Origin: Candidatus Levilactobacillus faecigallinarum
Lineage (GTDB): Bacteria > Bacillota > Bacilli > Lactobacillales > Lactobacillaceae
NCBI GenBank assembly: GCA_019113985.1
Contig: DXGJ01000017.1
Location: 1 to 38,517, forward strand
Length of the DNA: 38,517 nucleotides
Direction of reading: 5' to 3'
Positions 1-8,156 of this stretch are shown piece by piece (the first letter of the stretch is position 1; the number at the start of each line of letters is the position of its first letter). The notes under the pieces are model-generated. The model worked only from the letters and a program-made list of their open reading frames with translations. It did not search any database and was not told the DNA's origin. A program made the translations under genes and the position numbers.

Positions 1-1043
1 GCACCATGTACGGGGCCATCATTGGCGCCGGTATCTTCATCTTCCTCAGTGCTGGTTGGTTCTCAAAAATCAAAAACCTCTTCCCGCCGGTTGTGACGGG
101 TTCGCTGATCACCATCATCGGGTTCACCCTGATTCCGGTCGGCTTCCAGGACCTGGGTGGCGGGGACGCCACCGCGCAGAACTTCGGTGACCTAAAGTTC
201 CTGCTGGTTGGTTTCCTGACCATGGCTATCATCCTAGGGCTCAACGCCTTCGCGAAGGGCTTCATGAAGTCGCTGGCCATCTTACTGGGCATCCTGATTG
301 GCACGCTGATTGCCGGGTCAATGGGGATGGTCAACCTGAGCTCCGTGGGCCAGGCTTCCTGGTTCCACCTGCCACAGTTCTTCTACTTCGGCACACCCAA
401 GTTCGAGTGGTCGTCGATTCTGACCATGATTTTGGTCTCACTGACCACCATGGTCGAGTCAACTGGGGTCTTCTTCGCCCTAGGAGAAATTACCGGCCAC
501 AAGATTCAGGAAAACGATTTGAAGCGCGGTTACCGCGCTGAAGGTATCGCCGTCATTCTGGGTGGTCTGTTCAACACCTTCCCCTACTCGACCTTCTCCG
601 AAAACGTGGGGGTCGTCCAGCTCTCCGGCATCAAGACCCGCAAGCCCATCTATTTCTCAGCCTTGTTCTTAATGCTCCTGGGCCTGTTACCTAAGATTGG
701 GGCCTTAGCGACGGTCATCCCCAATCCCGTGTTGGGCGGCGCCATGATTGTCATGTTCGGCATGGTCGGCGTCCAGGGGATTCGGATGCTGCAACAAGTC
801 GACTTCAAGGACAACAACAACCTATTGGTCTCGGCCATCTCCATCGGTCTAGGATTGGGTGTGACGGTCTACCCACAGATTTTCCAGGATTTGCCACAAT
901 CTCTACAGATCATTATGAACAACGGGGTGGTCATCGGGAGCTTTTCCGCGGTCATCTTAAACGTTATCTTCAACATGCGCCCACAGCGCGCACGTCATCA
1001 AGCAGCCGCTTCAGTCAACAGCGATGCCCAACCAAAAGACTAA
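1..1043 (+). CDS. pbuX: Xanthine permease, NCS2 family (5' end outside window)
   Basis: Nucleobase:cation symporter-2 protein that brings xanthine, or a related purine, through the membrane with protons. The frame is open to the window edge, so about 100 N-terminal residues are probably missing; 346 codons are visible. Many hydrophobic segments are present. The family motif reads FNTFPYSTFSENVGVVQLSG at about residues 179-198 counted from the first visible ATG (base 6). The preceding TTMVESTGVFFALGEITG segment is typical of xanthine rather than uracil permeases. An intrinsic terminator follows directly, so this is the last gene of its unit; such permeases often sit behind xpt, which would lie to the left. 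Substrate is inferred from motif resemblance. Confidence 0.85.
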   Translation, partial: TMYGAIIGAGIFIFLSAGWFSKIKNLFPPVVTGSLITIIGFTLIPVGFQDLGGGDATAQNFGDLKFLLVGFLTMAIILGLNAFAKGFMKSLAILLGILIGTLIAGSMGMVNLSSVGQASWFHLPQFFYFGTPKFEWSSILTMILVSLTTMVESTGVFFALGEITGHKIQENDLKRGYRAEGIAVILGGLFNTFPYSTFSENVGVVQLSGIKTRKPIYFSALFLMLLGLLPKIGALATVIPNPVLGGAMIVMFGMVGVQGIRMLQQVDFKDNNNLLVSAISIGLGLGVTVYPQIFQDLPQSLQIIMNNGVVIGSFSAVILNVIFNMRPQRARHQAAASVNSDAQPKD

Positions 1044-1049
1044 TTTTCG

Positions 1050-1080
1050 GGGTCCCATCCACTGTGAGGGGGCCCTTTTT
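1050..1080 (+). terminator. Intrinsic terminator of the xanthine permease gene
   Basis: A 7-bp stem, GGGTCCC with GGGGCCC including one G-U pair, is followed by TTTTT and lies 7 bases after the stop codon. Confidence 0.75.
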
Positions 1081-1134
1081 GACTGGCCGGTCCCCTCACC
1101 TAATGGACAACCATGGCTCACCTAGTCTCCTGCC

Positions 1135-1163
1135 TTGGTTTGACGGGAAAACTCACGTATAAT
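1135..1163 (+). promoter_or_regulatory. Promoter of the ABC exporter operon
   Basis: TTGGTT (1135-1140), a 17-base spacer and a perfect TATAAT (1158-1163). The -10 box overlaps the ATG at 1162, so that ATG cannot be the translation start from this promoter; this supports the ATG at 1198. Confidence 0.65.
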
Positions 1164-1197
1164 GGAACCATTCCGATTGAAGAGGAGCACACCGGTT

Positions 1198-2094
1198 ATG
1201 CTAAGCATTCAACACATTCGAAAACAATTCGGCGACGTGCAGGCGCTTAACGACATTAGTTTTGACGTCCCCAACGGCCAGATTCTGGGGCTGATTGGGC
1301 AAAACGGCGCTGGCAAATCGACCACCTTCCACAGCATCCTCAACTTCATCACCTACGACGGCAGTATCACCTGGCAGGGCCACACCTTTGGCGCCCAGGA
1401 CTTCAACCACATCGGCTACTTGCCCGAGGAACGGAGTCTGATGCCTAAGTTGACAATCGAACAGCAAATCATCTACCTGGCCCGGCTCAAGGGACAGTCG
1501 GCCAAAATTATTCGGCCCCAAATCGACGACTGGCTCCAACGTTTTGCCGTCAAGGGGACTCGCAAGAGCAAAATCAGCGACCTTTCCAAGGGGAACCAGC
1601 AGAAGGTCCAACTGATCTGCACCCTGATTCACCAACCGGACCTGTTGATTCTGGACGAACCCTTCAGCGGTCTCGACCCGGTCAACGCCGATTTACTGAA
1701 ACAGGCGATCCTAGACGCTAAGCAGCGCGGCGCGGCCATCATCTTCTCCAGTCATGACATGGAAAACGTCACTGAACTCTGTGACCAACTGGTCATGCTA
1801 CGCACCGGTGAGATGGTTCTGAACGGCACTCTCCAGGACGTCCGCAATCAGTTCGGCAAGACCGAGCTGTTCGTGACCACCGACTGGACGGCCCCCCGCT
1901 TGGCAACCCTGCCCGGCGTGGTCACCGTGACCCCCCGGCAACCCGGTCAATACCGACTCCACTTAGATGACCCGGCGGCCGGCCCCACAATTTTTGCGGA
2001 GCTGACCCAGGGGCACTACATTGAGGAGTTCAGCCAACAGCCGCCGACCCTCGATGAAATCTTCCGGATGAAAGTGGGTGAAGGCCATGCTTAA
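1198..2094 (+). CDS. ABC transporter ATP-binding protein (NatA/YhaQ type exporter)
   Basis: ATPase subunit of an ABC-2 exporter, 298 residues, cytoplasmic face of the membrane. Walker A GQNGAGKST is at 34-42, the signature LSKGNQQ at 129-135 and Walker B with LILDEPFSGLD at about 150-160. A C-terminal extension of about 80 residues follows, as in NatA/YhaQ-like proteins. The start at ATG 1198 has AGAGGAG 10 bases upstream; a longer frame from 1162 begins inside the -10 box. The stop overlaps the start of the permease gene, so the two are translationally coupled. Substrate unknown; relatives export Na+ or drugs, but nothing here fixes the cargo. Confidence 0.88.
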   Translation: MLSIQHIRKQFGDVQALNDISFDVPNGQILGLIGQNGAGKSTTFHSILNFITYDGSITWQGHTFGAQDFNHIGYLPEERSLMPKLTIEQQIIYLARLKGQSAKIIRPQIDDWLQRFAVKGTRKSKISDLSKGNQQKVQLICTLIHQPDLLILDEPFSGLDPVNADLLKQAILDAKQRGAAIIFSSHDMENVTELCDQLVMLRTGEMVLNGTLQDVRNQFGKTELFVTTDWTAPRLATLPGVVTVTPRQPGQYRLHLDDPAAGPTIFAELTQGHYIEEFSQQPPTLDEIFRMKVGEGHA

Positions 2095-3304
2095 GACCTG
2101 GATCGTGACCGCCGAGACCTACTTACGTCAAATCAAATCCTGGAGTTTCCTGTTCATGGTTCTGGGTCCCTTCCTGATGCTGGGACTGACCATCGGGATC
2201 AGTTACCTGAGTGCCAACAGCAATAGCAGCAGTCAGGAGGTCGCCGTCATCGCCAAGTCGGCCCCGCTACGACAAGGGTTACTCGACCAGCATCCCAGCA
2301 ACGTGACCGCCAAAATCAAGACGGTTGGTGCAGCTAAGAAGGCCCTCAAGAAGAACCATCTGGCGGGCTACTTAGTGCTCTCCACGGACCAGCAAACGCT
2401 ACGCGCCGATTATCACGGGAATAACCAACTCAACAAGGGACTCCAGGCCCAGGTGCAAAACTACCTGACCCAGGCCCAGCAAGCGGCCAATTACCAGCAG
2501 GCCAAGCTGACCACCAAGCAACGTCAGCTCCTGCAACGCACGCCGACGTTGAAGCAACACATCTCGGCCAGTACCGGGACGGCAAACCTAGCCAAGACCA
2601 TTTCGTTCTGGCTGATTGTTACCATGATCTACATCATTTTAATCACCTACGCCTCGATTACGGCGCAGGAAATCGCCTCCGATAAAGGAACCAAGATTAT
2701 GGAGATCGTCTTCTCAAGTACCACGGCGGTCAGCTACTTCATCGGAAAAATCGGTGGGATTTTGCTGGTCATCCTGACGCAGATTGCCATCTACCTGTTA
2801 GGCGGTTGGGCCGTTTACAGTTGGGCCATGAGTCGCGTTCAGTTACGTGACCTGATAAACCAGTACCATCCCCTGATTCAAGGCGTTTTAGCGAACCTAC
2901 TGAACCTAAACCTGGTTTACCTTTTCATCGGGGTGGTCCTCTTTACCCTGGTTGCCGCCTACAGTGGCGCCCTGGTTGCCAAGGCCGAAGACGCCTCGAA
3001 GGCCGCCCAACCGGTCACGATGTTGGGCATGGTCGGCTTCTTTGCGACCTTCCCCTTCCAGAACAACCTGGGGGCGTTGCCGGTAAAGATTATGTCCTAC
3101 ATCCCCTTCCTGTCCTCCTATTTCATGCCGATGCGCATCATTGATGGGTCAGCGGGACTGGGGACTCAGGTACTGTCCTTGGTGATTGCCCTGGCAACGA
3201 TTGCGCTACTAGGTTGGGGCATCGGCCGGCAGTACCAACACCTGATGCTCCAGACGGATAACGGGAGCCTGTGGCAACATCTCTTTAAACGCCAACGAGA
3301 TTAG
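2087..3304 (+). CDS. ABC-2 family transporter permease (NatB/YhaP type)
   Basis: Membrane subunit partner of the preceding ATPase, 405 residues. One N-terminal membrane segment (about 20-40) is followed by a soluble, Gln/Ala-rich external domain (about 45-170), then five or so hydrophobic segments to the C-terminus. That is the ABC2_membrane_3 layout of NatB/YhaP proteins. Motifs such as ITAQEIASDKGTKIMEIVFS are typical of the family. An in-frame GTG at 2078 is an alternative start; ATG 2087 overlaps the upstream stop in the usual coupled manner. Cargo is not predictable from sequence. Confidence 0.85.
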   Translation: MLKTWIVTAETYLRQIKSWSFLFMVLGPFLMLGLTIGISYLSANSNSSSQEVAVIAKSAPLRQGLLDQHPSNVTAKIKTVGAAKKALKKNHLAGYLVLSTDQQTLRADYHGNNQLNKGLQAQVQNYLTQAQQAANYQQAKLTTKQRQLLQRTPTLKQHISASTGTANLAKTISFWLIVTMIYIILITYASITAQEIASDKGTKIMEIVFSSTTAVSYFIGKIGGILLVILTQIAIYLLGGWAVYSWAMSRVQLRDLINQYHPLIQGVLANLLNLNLVYLFIGVVLFTLVAAYSGALVAKAEDASKAAQPVTMLGMVGFFATFPFQNNLGALPVKIMSYIPFLSSYFMPMRIIDGSAGLGTQVLSLVIALATIALLGWGIGRQYQHLMLQTDNGSLWQHLFKRQRD

Positions 3305-3319
3305 AAAGGAAGTCATCCG

Positions 3320-3688
3320 ATGACGGAAGACCGGTATTATCAACCCAGTGACGTGACCGATGCGTTGACCGAAGTCCAGAAGCTGTTTAACAGCTACCGC
3401 AACGCCCCACTTACACAGGAATTGGTCGATTACCATAACAACTTGATCAACCGCTTGGCTGGCGACTTACGTCAGGCAGCCGAAGCAGAACAGCGGACCG
3501 ACCTGGTGCGGGCCTGTGACGACATGGCGACGGCCATGCGGGGCTGGACGTCCGTTCGTTTAGCGGGCAAACCTTACGCGGGACGGCTTCGACATTTTAA
3601 GTTTGTGGCCGACGCAACGGGCCCCAAGTTCAAGCGCCACGTGGTCAAGGACCACGGCAGCGGCACCCACCGCAGTAGTCGGCATTAA
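3320..3688 (+). CDS. Small hypothetical protein, third gene of the ABC operon
   Basis: 122 residues, soluble, no signal peptide and no domain I recognise. The first 85 residues look helical and acidic/amphipathic; the C-terminal 35 are strongly basic (Lys, Arg and His rich, ending HRSSRH). It starts 15 bases after the permease stop with AGAAAGGAAG upstream, so it probably belongs to the same transcript. The basic tail could bind nucleic acid, but that is only a guess from composition. Confidence 0.7.
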   Translation: MTEDRYYQPSDVTDALTEVQKLFNSYRNAPLTQELVDYHNNLINRLAGDLRQAAEAEQRTDLVRACDDMATAMRGWTSVRLAGKPYAGRLRHFKFVADATGPKFKRHVVKDHGSGTHRSSRH

Positions 3689-3695
3689 TTAGGCA

Positions 3696-3723
3696 TTAAC
3701 TTTTTTATGGGAAGTGCTATACT
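3696..3723 (+). promoter_or_regulatory. Promoter of tRNA-Ala
   Basis: TTAACT (3696-3701), 16 bases, TATACT (3718-3723), 17 bases before the tRNA 5' end. Confidence 0.55.
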
Positions 3724-3740
3724 ATTCGTATAGTACTTTT

Positions 3741-3813
3741 GGGTCCTTAGCTCAGTTGGGAGAGCGCCTGCTTCGCATGCAGGAGGTCGTCGGTTCAAAT
3801 CCGGTAGGATCCA
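3741..3813 (+). tRNA. tRNA-Ala (anticodon CGC)
   Basis: Full cloverleaf of 73 bases. The acceptor stem GGGTCCT/AGGATCC contains the G3-U70 wobble that alanyl-tRNA synthetase recognises. The D arm has AGTTGGGA, the anticodon stem is CCTGC/GCAGG around the loop TTCGCAT (anticodon CGC at 3774-3776, reads GCG), and the T arm has TTCAAAT. Discriminator A3813; the 3' CCA is not encoded. It has its own promoter and is a lone tRNA gene. Confidence 0.95.
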
Positions 3814-3964
3814 TTTTTGTGTATTTAGAGATAGAACAGGCATCACAAACGCCGGTGTTAAGGCATTCTTATTTTTCAGTAATATCAGGATACTTAAAGA
3901 TATGGTAACCAAAGGTAACCTTTTTGATTACCTTTTGCGAAAACAATAAACGTGCAGGGCGTTG

Positions 3965-3996
3965 AACTCATCGGAAAAGTGGCCGATGAGTTTTTT
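3965..3996 (+). terminator. Intrinsic terminator downstream of tRNA-Ala
   Basis: Perfect 10-bp stem AACTCATCGG/CCGATGAGTT with an 8-base loop and a run of T. It lies 150 bases past the tRNA. A weaker hairpin, GGTAACC-AAA-GGTAACC then TTTTT (3904-3925), stands between them and may be the primary stop for the tRNA transcript. I find no gene between the tRNA and this site. Confidence 0.7.
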
Positions 3997-4021
3997 ATTT
4001 CTACTTTTTAGTTCTCACAGC

Positions 4022-4061
4022 AATAGCGGTCCCCGACATCCAATCGTCGAGGACCGCTATT
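4022..4061 (-). terminator. Hairpin abutting the stop codon of the small membrane protein gene
   Basis: AATAGCGGTCC and GGACCGCTATT form an 11-bp stem, with CGAC/GTCG inside. It touches the stop codon of the minus-strand gene at 4062. There is no good T run on the minus strand, so its termination activity is uncertain. Confidence 0.45.
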
Positions 4062-4421
4062 TTAGTTCAATGTTAAAGAAAGTGTTCCCAGCAACCCCGT
4101 CACCCGTTGCCGCTGATCCGTCGCTGATAAATCCGCTTGTCGCAGCACATCCAGAATCTGATTGCCGATCAGCAATAATTGGTCGTTATTGGGATCATTG
4201 TTTCCCAAAAACGTAATCTTCAAGAACAGATCCAGCGACCTTATGCTATCCGGTTCCTGGTCCACCGCTGCTTGAACCAAGTGCTGTAGCAGCAAACGTA
4301 GCCCACGTTGTCGGTGCTTCCGGGCCTGACGTGCCGTGTAGTACGGTAAAAACAGCGCTACGCCTACAGCCAGCAACTCCGCGGCCGCCGCGACCCATTC
4401 CGATAATGGTCCAATCTCCAT
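4062..4421 (-). CDS. Hypothetical protein with one N-terminal membrane segment
   Basis: 119 residues from the ATG at 4421, which has GAGGGGGG upstream; an in-frame TTG at 4463 would add 14 residues. The start MEIGPLSEWVAAAAELLAVG leads into one hydrophobic segment (about 9-28) and a basic stretch TARQARKHRQRG, so the rest probably lies in the cytoplasm. The remaining 80 residues are helical with Leu-rich stretches. A TATACT box on the minus strand near 4450 could serve as its -10. No family recognised. Confidence 0.6.
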   Translation of the reverse strand: MEIGPLSEWVAAAAELLAVGVALFLPYYTARQARKHRQRGLRLLLQHLVQAAVDQEPDSIRSLDLFLKITFLGNNDPNNDQLLLIGNQILDVLRQADLSATDQRQRVTGLLGTLSLTLN

Positions 4422-4487
4422 GGTTGGTGCCCCCCTCTTTTGGGAAGCAGTATACCCGTTCAATGGACCGTAACCACGCCATACCGG

Positions 4488-5078
4488 TTACTTAATGTGG
4501 ACACCGAACAAGCCCAAGATACTGGCCGCCTGATAGGCGTTCAGTGTTAACCCCTTGAGACTCGCTGGCTGAGCATCAACCTCAAGCTGATCAAAGGTAC
4601 TGGTCGATAAATCCACGCCGGCCAGTGGGCTCTCCCAAAAGCTCGCCCCCTCCAGGTCACAGCCATCGGCTACGAATCCCTGCACGAAGGCCACATCCCG
4701 AAAATAGGCCTCGTGGAGACTACTCGTTGTCATCTGACACTTAGTCAGCCGGGCCCCACTCAGGTTCAGGTAGTCACCGCGACAATCGGTCAACGTGGTC
4801 TGCTTCCAGATGCTACCCAGGAAGTTCGTTCCCAACAGGTTACAGGCCTGAAAGGCGCACCGGTAAAGCACCCCCGCGGTCCAGCTTAGATTTGCCAAGT
4901 TCATTTCCTGAAAAGTACAATCTAGCCACTCAGTCTGGTCTAACTTTCCCGTGAACGTGCACCGCCGCAGGGTCACGTCGGTCACCTTAAGGGGCTCACT
5001 GGGCAAAGTAATCTCACATTCCTGATAGGTCTCGTAAGGTGTTACATCGGCTAAGGCCAACTTCTGTTGGGTAATCAT
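4488..5078 (-). CDS. Pentapeptide-repeat protein
   Basis: 196 residues, with repeated A(D/N)LxX-like pentapeptides over most of the length, for example CTFQEMNLANLSW, CNLLGTNFLGS, YLNLSGARLTKC and CDLEGASFWE. Such repeats fold as a right-handed quadrilateral beta helix. Relatives of this size include the Qnr/MfpA proteins, which mimic DNA and guard DNA gyrase, and many of unknown role; this one cannot be assigned to either by eye. The start at 5078 has AAAGGA nine bases upstream; the in-frame ATG at 5084 sits too close to that site. It is read separately from the marR gene, whose terminator lies between them. Confidence 0.8.
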   Translation of the reverse strand: MITQQKLALADVTPYETYQECEITLPSEPLKVTDVTLRRCTFTGKLDQTEWLDCTFQEMNLANLSWTAGVLYRCAFQACNLLGTNFLGSIWKQTTLTDCRGDYLNLSGARLTKCQMTTSSLHEAYFRDVAFVQGFVADGCDLEGASFWESPLAGVDLSTSTFDQLEVDAQPASLKGLTLNAYQAASILGLFGVHIK

Positions 5079-5189
5079 GGTCATCCATCCTTTATGTTTT
5101 TTTCGAGTATAGCCGTTTTGGCCGCGACGAACCTGTGAGACTTCTCATCGCTCTGAGCGCCATTAACGCGTTGCAGGTCACGCCTAAAC

Positions 5190-5231
5190 GCCAAAAACGA
5201 TTCAGTCGACGCCTGAGCCGACCAAATCGTT
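5190..5231 (-). terminator. Intrinsic terminator of marR
   Basis: On the minus strand AACGATT...GTCG...CGAC...AATCGTT is followed by TTTT. The two-part stem lies about 50 bases after the marR stop. Confidence 0.6.
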
Positions 5232-5281
5232 GAATTTTCTCATGATATTTTTAGAAAATCCCGGCCTACCGGGCTTGCTGA

Positions 5282-5737
5282 CTAGTCCGAATGGCCCGGA
5301 TCGGTGACCCCCGTTGCGGCCCCAACGTCGGCCTGAATCCGAGCCATCGCCGCGAGCAGGCGTTGTAACTCGTCATCCGACAGGTTGCCAAACAGTCGGA
5401 TCACCTGCTCGTCGGCGCGATTATCAATCGTGGCCAACGCCCGTTCCCCCGCCGCCGTCAGCCGAAGCATCTTAAAACGGCGGTCCCGTTCGTCCTTCTG
5501 GCGAACCACCAAACCGGTGTCTTCGAGCTTCTTCAGGATGCGGCTGAGGTAGCCCTTATCCAGCTGTAACAGTTGCGTCAATTCGGCCGTCTGCCCCACG
5601 CCCCGGTTGACCTCAATCAAGACGCGGGCCTCCAGCAGCGTTAAATGTGTATTTAAGTGATACTTATCAGCTAATTTTAGGATTCGCGTATAAAATCGAT
5701 CGAATTCTCGGATCCTATAGATGTCGCTTGCACGCAT
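5282..5737 (-). CDS. MarR family transcriptional repressor
   Basis: 151 residues with a winged helix. The recognition region is ELTQLLQLDKGYLSRILKKLEDTGLV at about 53-78, followed by the wing motif DERDRRFKMLRLTAAG. It is divergent from an MFS drug pump, and the intergenic DNA holds a two-armed operator, so it very likely represses both genes and is released by a small hydrophobic ligand. ATG 5737 is preferred because GGGGTGA lies just upstream; the in-frame GTG at 5746 falls inside that site. Confidence 0.88.
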   Translation of the reverse strand: MRASDIYRIREFDRFYTRILKLADKYHLNTHLTLLEARVLIEVNRGVGQTAELTQLLQLDKGYLSRILKKLEDTGLVVRQKDERDRRFKMLRLTAAGERALATIDNRADEQVIRLFGNLSDDELQRLLAAMARIQADVGAATGVTDPGHSD

Positions 5738-5761
5738 AGCACTCACCCCATTTTTAATTAG

Positions 5762-5816
5762 TAGTTGACAAAGGCAACTACGGTTTTATACTAAAATAAG
5801 TCGTTGCTTTTGTCAA
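5762..5816. promoter_or_regulatory. MarR operator with face-to-face promoters
   Basis: Two 14-bp arms, TTGACAAAGGCAAC (5765-5778) and GTTGCTTTTGTCAA (5803-5816), are inverted copies differing at one base and separated by 24 bp. The left arm is itself palindromic, TAGTTG-N7-CAACTA (5762-5780). Each arm contains a TTGACA -35. Rightward: TTGACA (5765-5770), 16 bases, TATACT (5787-5792). Leftward: TTGACA (5816-5811), 17 bases, TAGTAT (5793-5788). A repressor bound to the arms would cover both -35 boxes. Confidence 0.75.
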
Positions 5817-5839
5817 TTATCTGCTGTTGAGGTGCTAAG

Positions 5840-7210
5840 ATGTCACGAAAAATCAAACTATCCCTAGCCGTCATGGTCTTTGGGACGTTCTTTGGTCTAC
5901 TCTGCTCCACCCTAATGAACACCGCCTTACCCACGTTGATGCGGGTCTACCACATCGATATCACCCAAGTCCAGTGGGTCACCAACAGCTACATGTTGGT
6001 CAACGCGCTGATGATTCCATTTAGCGCCTACCTGATTAAACGTTACCCGTTTCGACCGCTCTTTTTGCTGGCGGCCACCATCTTCCTGGGGGGCACCGTC
6101 TTGGGCATCTTCGCGCCAAGTTACGCCGCCCTGTTGTTGGCCCGCATCATTCAGGCGTTGGGAACCGGGATGATGATGCCCCTGGTCAACGTCCTGGCCA
6201 TGACCTACGCCCCGCGTGAGCGTCAGGGTGAATTGATGGGGCTGATTGGTCTGGCCTTCAACTTCTCCCCCATCATCGGACCAACCCTGTCCGGGGCCAT
6301 CTTGAATCACTTCTCCTGGCGCTACCTGTTCATCCTTGTGGTTCCGTTCGCCCTGCTGACCGTCCTACTCTCCTGGCTGTTTCTCCCAACCATTACCAAG
6401 CGTTCAGCAGTTCACCTGAACTACACCGGGTTGGTGACCATCAGCTTCAGCCTATTGCTTCTCCTGTGGGGCTTCTCCAACATCAGTAACTTCGCCCAGC
6501 ACCCCCGCTTGATTCTAGGGGCCGTCTGCCTGGGAATCCTCTTATGTTGGGCCTTCGTGCGGACCCAGACGGAAACGGACCACCCCCTCATCAGCATGGG
6601 CATCTTCCATTACCGGGCCTTTAACCAAGCGACCCTGTTGAACGTGTTGATCATCACCACCATGTACGGCAATACGATTCTCCTGCCACTCCTGATTCAA
6701 AACATCATGCATCAGAGTCCCCTGGTCTCCGGGATGGCCCTACTGCCGGGGGCCTGCCTGACCGGCGTCCTATCGCCCATTAGTGGCCGACTCTTCGACA
6801 AGTTCTCGATGAAAAAATTGGTCACGATTGGTCTCATCATCGACTGTCTGGGAACCGTGATGCAGGCCTTCTTCGACGCCAACGGGTCGGTCTGGATGGT
6901 AACTGGCGGTCAAACCGTCCGCCAATTGGGACTGGTCTTGATGTTAATCCCGATTCAAACCCAGGCGTTGGCCGCCCTGCCCCAACACCAGATTCCGGAT
7001 GGCGTCGCGACCTTTAACACCTTACGCCAAGTTGCCGCGGCTTTGGGAACGGCAGTGATCACTGCTGTCGTGACCATCTCGGACCGCTTCCTAGAACGCT
7101 ACACCGGCTCGGCCCTGATTGGCATCCAGGTCGGCTTCATCCTTTGTCTGGTCCTGCTGCTCATTTGCCTAGTCATCGTTCGCCGTGGCCACCTGGGCGA
7201 GCTGGAATAA
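5840..7210 (+). CDS. MFS drug:proton antiporter, EmrB/QacA (DHA2) type
   Basis: 456 residues with about 13-14 hydrophobic segments. The N-terminus has NTALPTLMRVYHIDITQVQW followed by TNSYMLVNALMIPFSAYL, the usual DHA2 start, and antiporter motif C appears as GPTLSGAI near residue 148. Proteins of this group expel lipophilic drugs and cations using the proton gradient. TGAGGTG lies just before the ATG. The gene stands alone behind the MarR-controlled promoter and ends at a terminator 25 bases after the stop. The natural substrate is not predictable. Confidence 0.88.
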   Translation: MSRKIKLSLAVMVFGTFFGLLCSTLMNTALPTLMRVYHIDITQVQWVTNSYMLVNALMIPFSAYLIKRYPFRPLFLLAATIFLGGTVLGIFAPSYAALLLARIIQALGTGMMMPLVNVLAMTYAPRERQGELMGLIGLAFNFSPIIGPTLSGAILNHFSWRYLFILVVPFALLTVLLSWLFLPTITKRSAVHLNYTGLVTISFSLLLLLWGFSNISNFAQHPRLILGAVCLGILLCWAFVRTQTETDHPLISMGIFHYRAFNQATLLNVLIITTMYGNTILLPLLIQNIMHQSPLVSGMALLPGACLTGVLSPISGRLFDKFSMKKLVTIGLIIDCLGTVMQAFFDANGSVWMVTGGQTVRQLGLVLMLIPIQTQALAALPQHQIPDGVATFNTLRQVAAALGTAVITAVVTISDRFLERYTGSALIGIQVGFILCLVLLLICLVIVRRGHLGELE

Positions 7211-7234
7211 CTTACATATTTTGCGTCTTACGGC

Positions 7235-7267
7235 GCCCCGTCACAGACATTCTGTGGCGGGCTTTTT
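7235..7267 (+). terminator. Intrinsic terminator of the MFS gene
   Basis: Stem GCCCCGTCACAGA / TCTGTGGCGGGC with one bulged C and one G-U pair, then TTTTT. A smaller GGGG...CCCC hairpin followed by GTTTTT lies at 7303-7325. Confidence 0.75.
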
Positions 7268-7353
7268 AGATAGGTAAAACGTTGCTATAACGCAATTTGT
7301 AAGGGGTCAACGCCCCGTTTTTCGACCAGTCATGCTAAGCTAAAAATTGTTCT

Positions 7354-7384
7354 AAAAAAAAGACACTCGCCACACCGACGAATG
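7354..7384 (-). terminator. Intrinsic terminator of the acetyltransferase gene
   Basis: On the minus strand CATTCGTC/GGCGAGTG, 8 bp with two G-U pairs, is followed by TCTTTTTTTT just after the stop. Confidence 0.75.
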
Positions 7385-7392
7385 CCTTCAAA

Positions 7393-7893
7393 TCAGTTTG
7401 TAAAGTGGCGGCCCAGGATATCCAGGCTCCGCAACTGGCCGTCCATCAGAGCCACGTCTGGTAGGTGGCCCCAGGGTTCAAATCCGTTTTTCTTGAACAA
7501 CCCCTGACTAGGGACGTTGTGACTAAAAATAAACGTGACAATGCAGTCTAAGCCTAACCGGGGAAGCTGGCCAAAGACAAAGTCCAAGGCTTGTTGTCCG
7601 AGCCCCTGATGGTGAAAATCCTGACCGATATAGATGCTCAATTCGGCGGTGTGGCCGTACGCTGGCCGGCCGTAAAAAGATTCTAGACTGACCCAACCAA
7701 CAATCTGGTCGTCGGACTTCAAGACCCAGATGGGGCGCCGTTGCGGGTCAAACGCGGTAAACCAGTCCTCCCGCGAGGCCACACTGACCGGTTCCAGGTC
7801 GGCGGTCGCCAGGCGACTGGGGATACTTTCATTATAAATGGCAACGATGCGCGGCAGATCCGCGTGCTGAGCAAGTTCAAACGTAATTGTCAA
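7393..7893 (-). CDS. GNAT N-acetyltransferase, PAT/MnaT-like
   Basis: 166 residues. The start has IVAIYNESIPSRLATADLEPV, matching the phosphinothricin/methionine-sulfone acetyltransferase subgroup (YN..I....AT...EP). The acetyl-CoA loop is HHQGLGQQAL near 94-103, and the end has NVPSQGLFKKNGFEPWG, the usual GNAT motif B region. Such enzymes transfer acetyl from acetyl-CoA to amino groups of amino-acid-like substrates. The start is TTG 7893 with AAGGAG ten bases upstream. Single-gene unit with its own terminator. Confidence 0.82.
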   Translation of the reverse strand: MTITFELAQHADLPRIVAIYNESIPSRLATADLEPVSVASREDWFTAFDPQRRPIWVLKSDDQIVGWVSLESFYGRPAYGHTAELSIYIGQDFHHQGLGQQALDFVFGQLPRLGLDCIVTFIFSHNVPSQGLFKKNGFEPWGHLPDVALMDGQLRSLDILGRHFTN

Positions 7894-7923
7894 AACGGCA
7901 ACACTCCTTCGTATGATGTCCCA

Positions 7924-8156
7924 TTATAGGTCACCTCACGAACTGGCGCCACGTCACACGCGCCCGTCACCGGGGCCCCGTTTGATAGGTCATTAGCGCA
8001 ACGACCTAACATCCAATGGAACTCCGTCAGACGCGTTAACCCCGTCGTGACGCGGTTAGATGGTTGTTACCGGGTACCATTCGCATGTCAAAAGATACCC
8101 GTTAACCATAAGTTTTATTGTTCACTGAACCCTCTTCATTTCCTGACCATTGTCGG
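7924..8156. other. Gene-free stretch upstream of the pot promoter, with hairpins
   Basis: No plausible reading frame on either strand. It holds several inverted repeats: TAGGTC...GACCTA (about 7986-8008), TAACC...GGTTA (about 8037-8058), and a larger imperfect one at 8062-8107 (GGTT...CGGGTACC with GATACCCG-TTAACC). None carries a T run. They lie before the promoter, so if they act it would be as DNA sites or in readthrough RNA. Confidence 0.4.

Noticed and set aside
1201..1635. 144-residue frame opposite the ABC ATPase gene
   Set aside because: Antisense shadow of a well-defined ABC domain; no ribosome binding site or family resemblance.
3685..3912. Frames on both strands across tRNA-Ala
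   Set aside because: They are translations of the tRNA itself, a frequent false call.
8041..8107. Riboswitch ahead of potABCD
   Set aside because: The hairpins lie upstream of the predicted promoter and match no riboswitch class I know.
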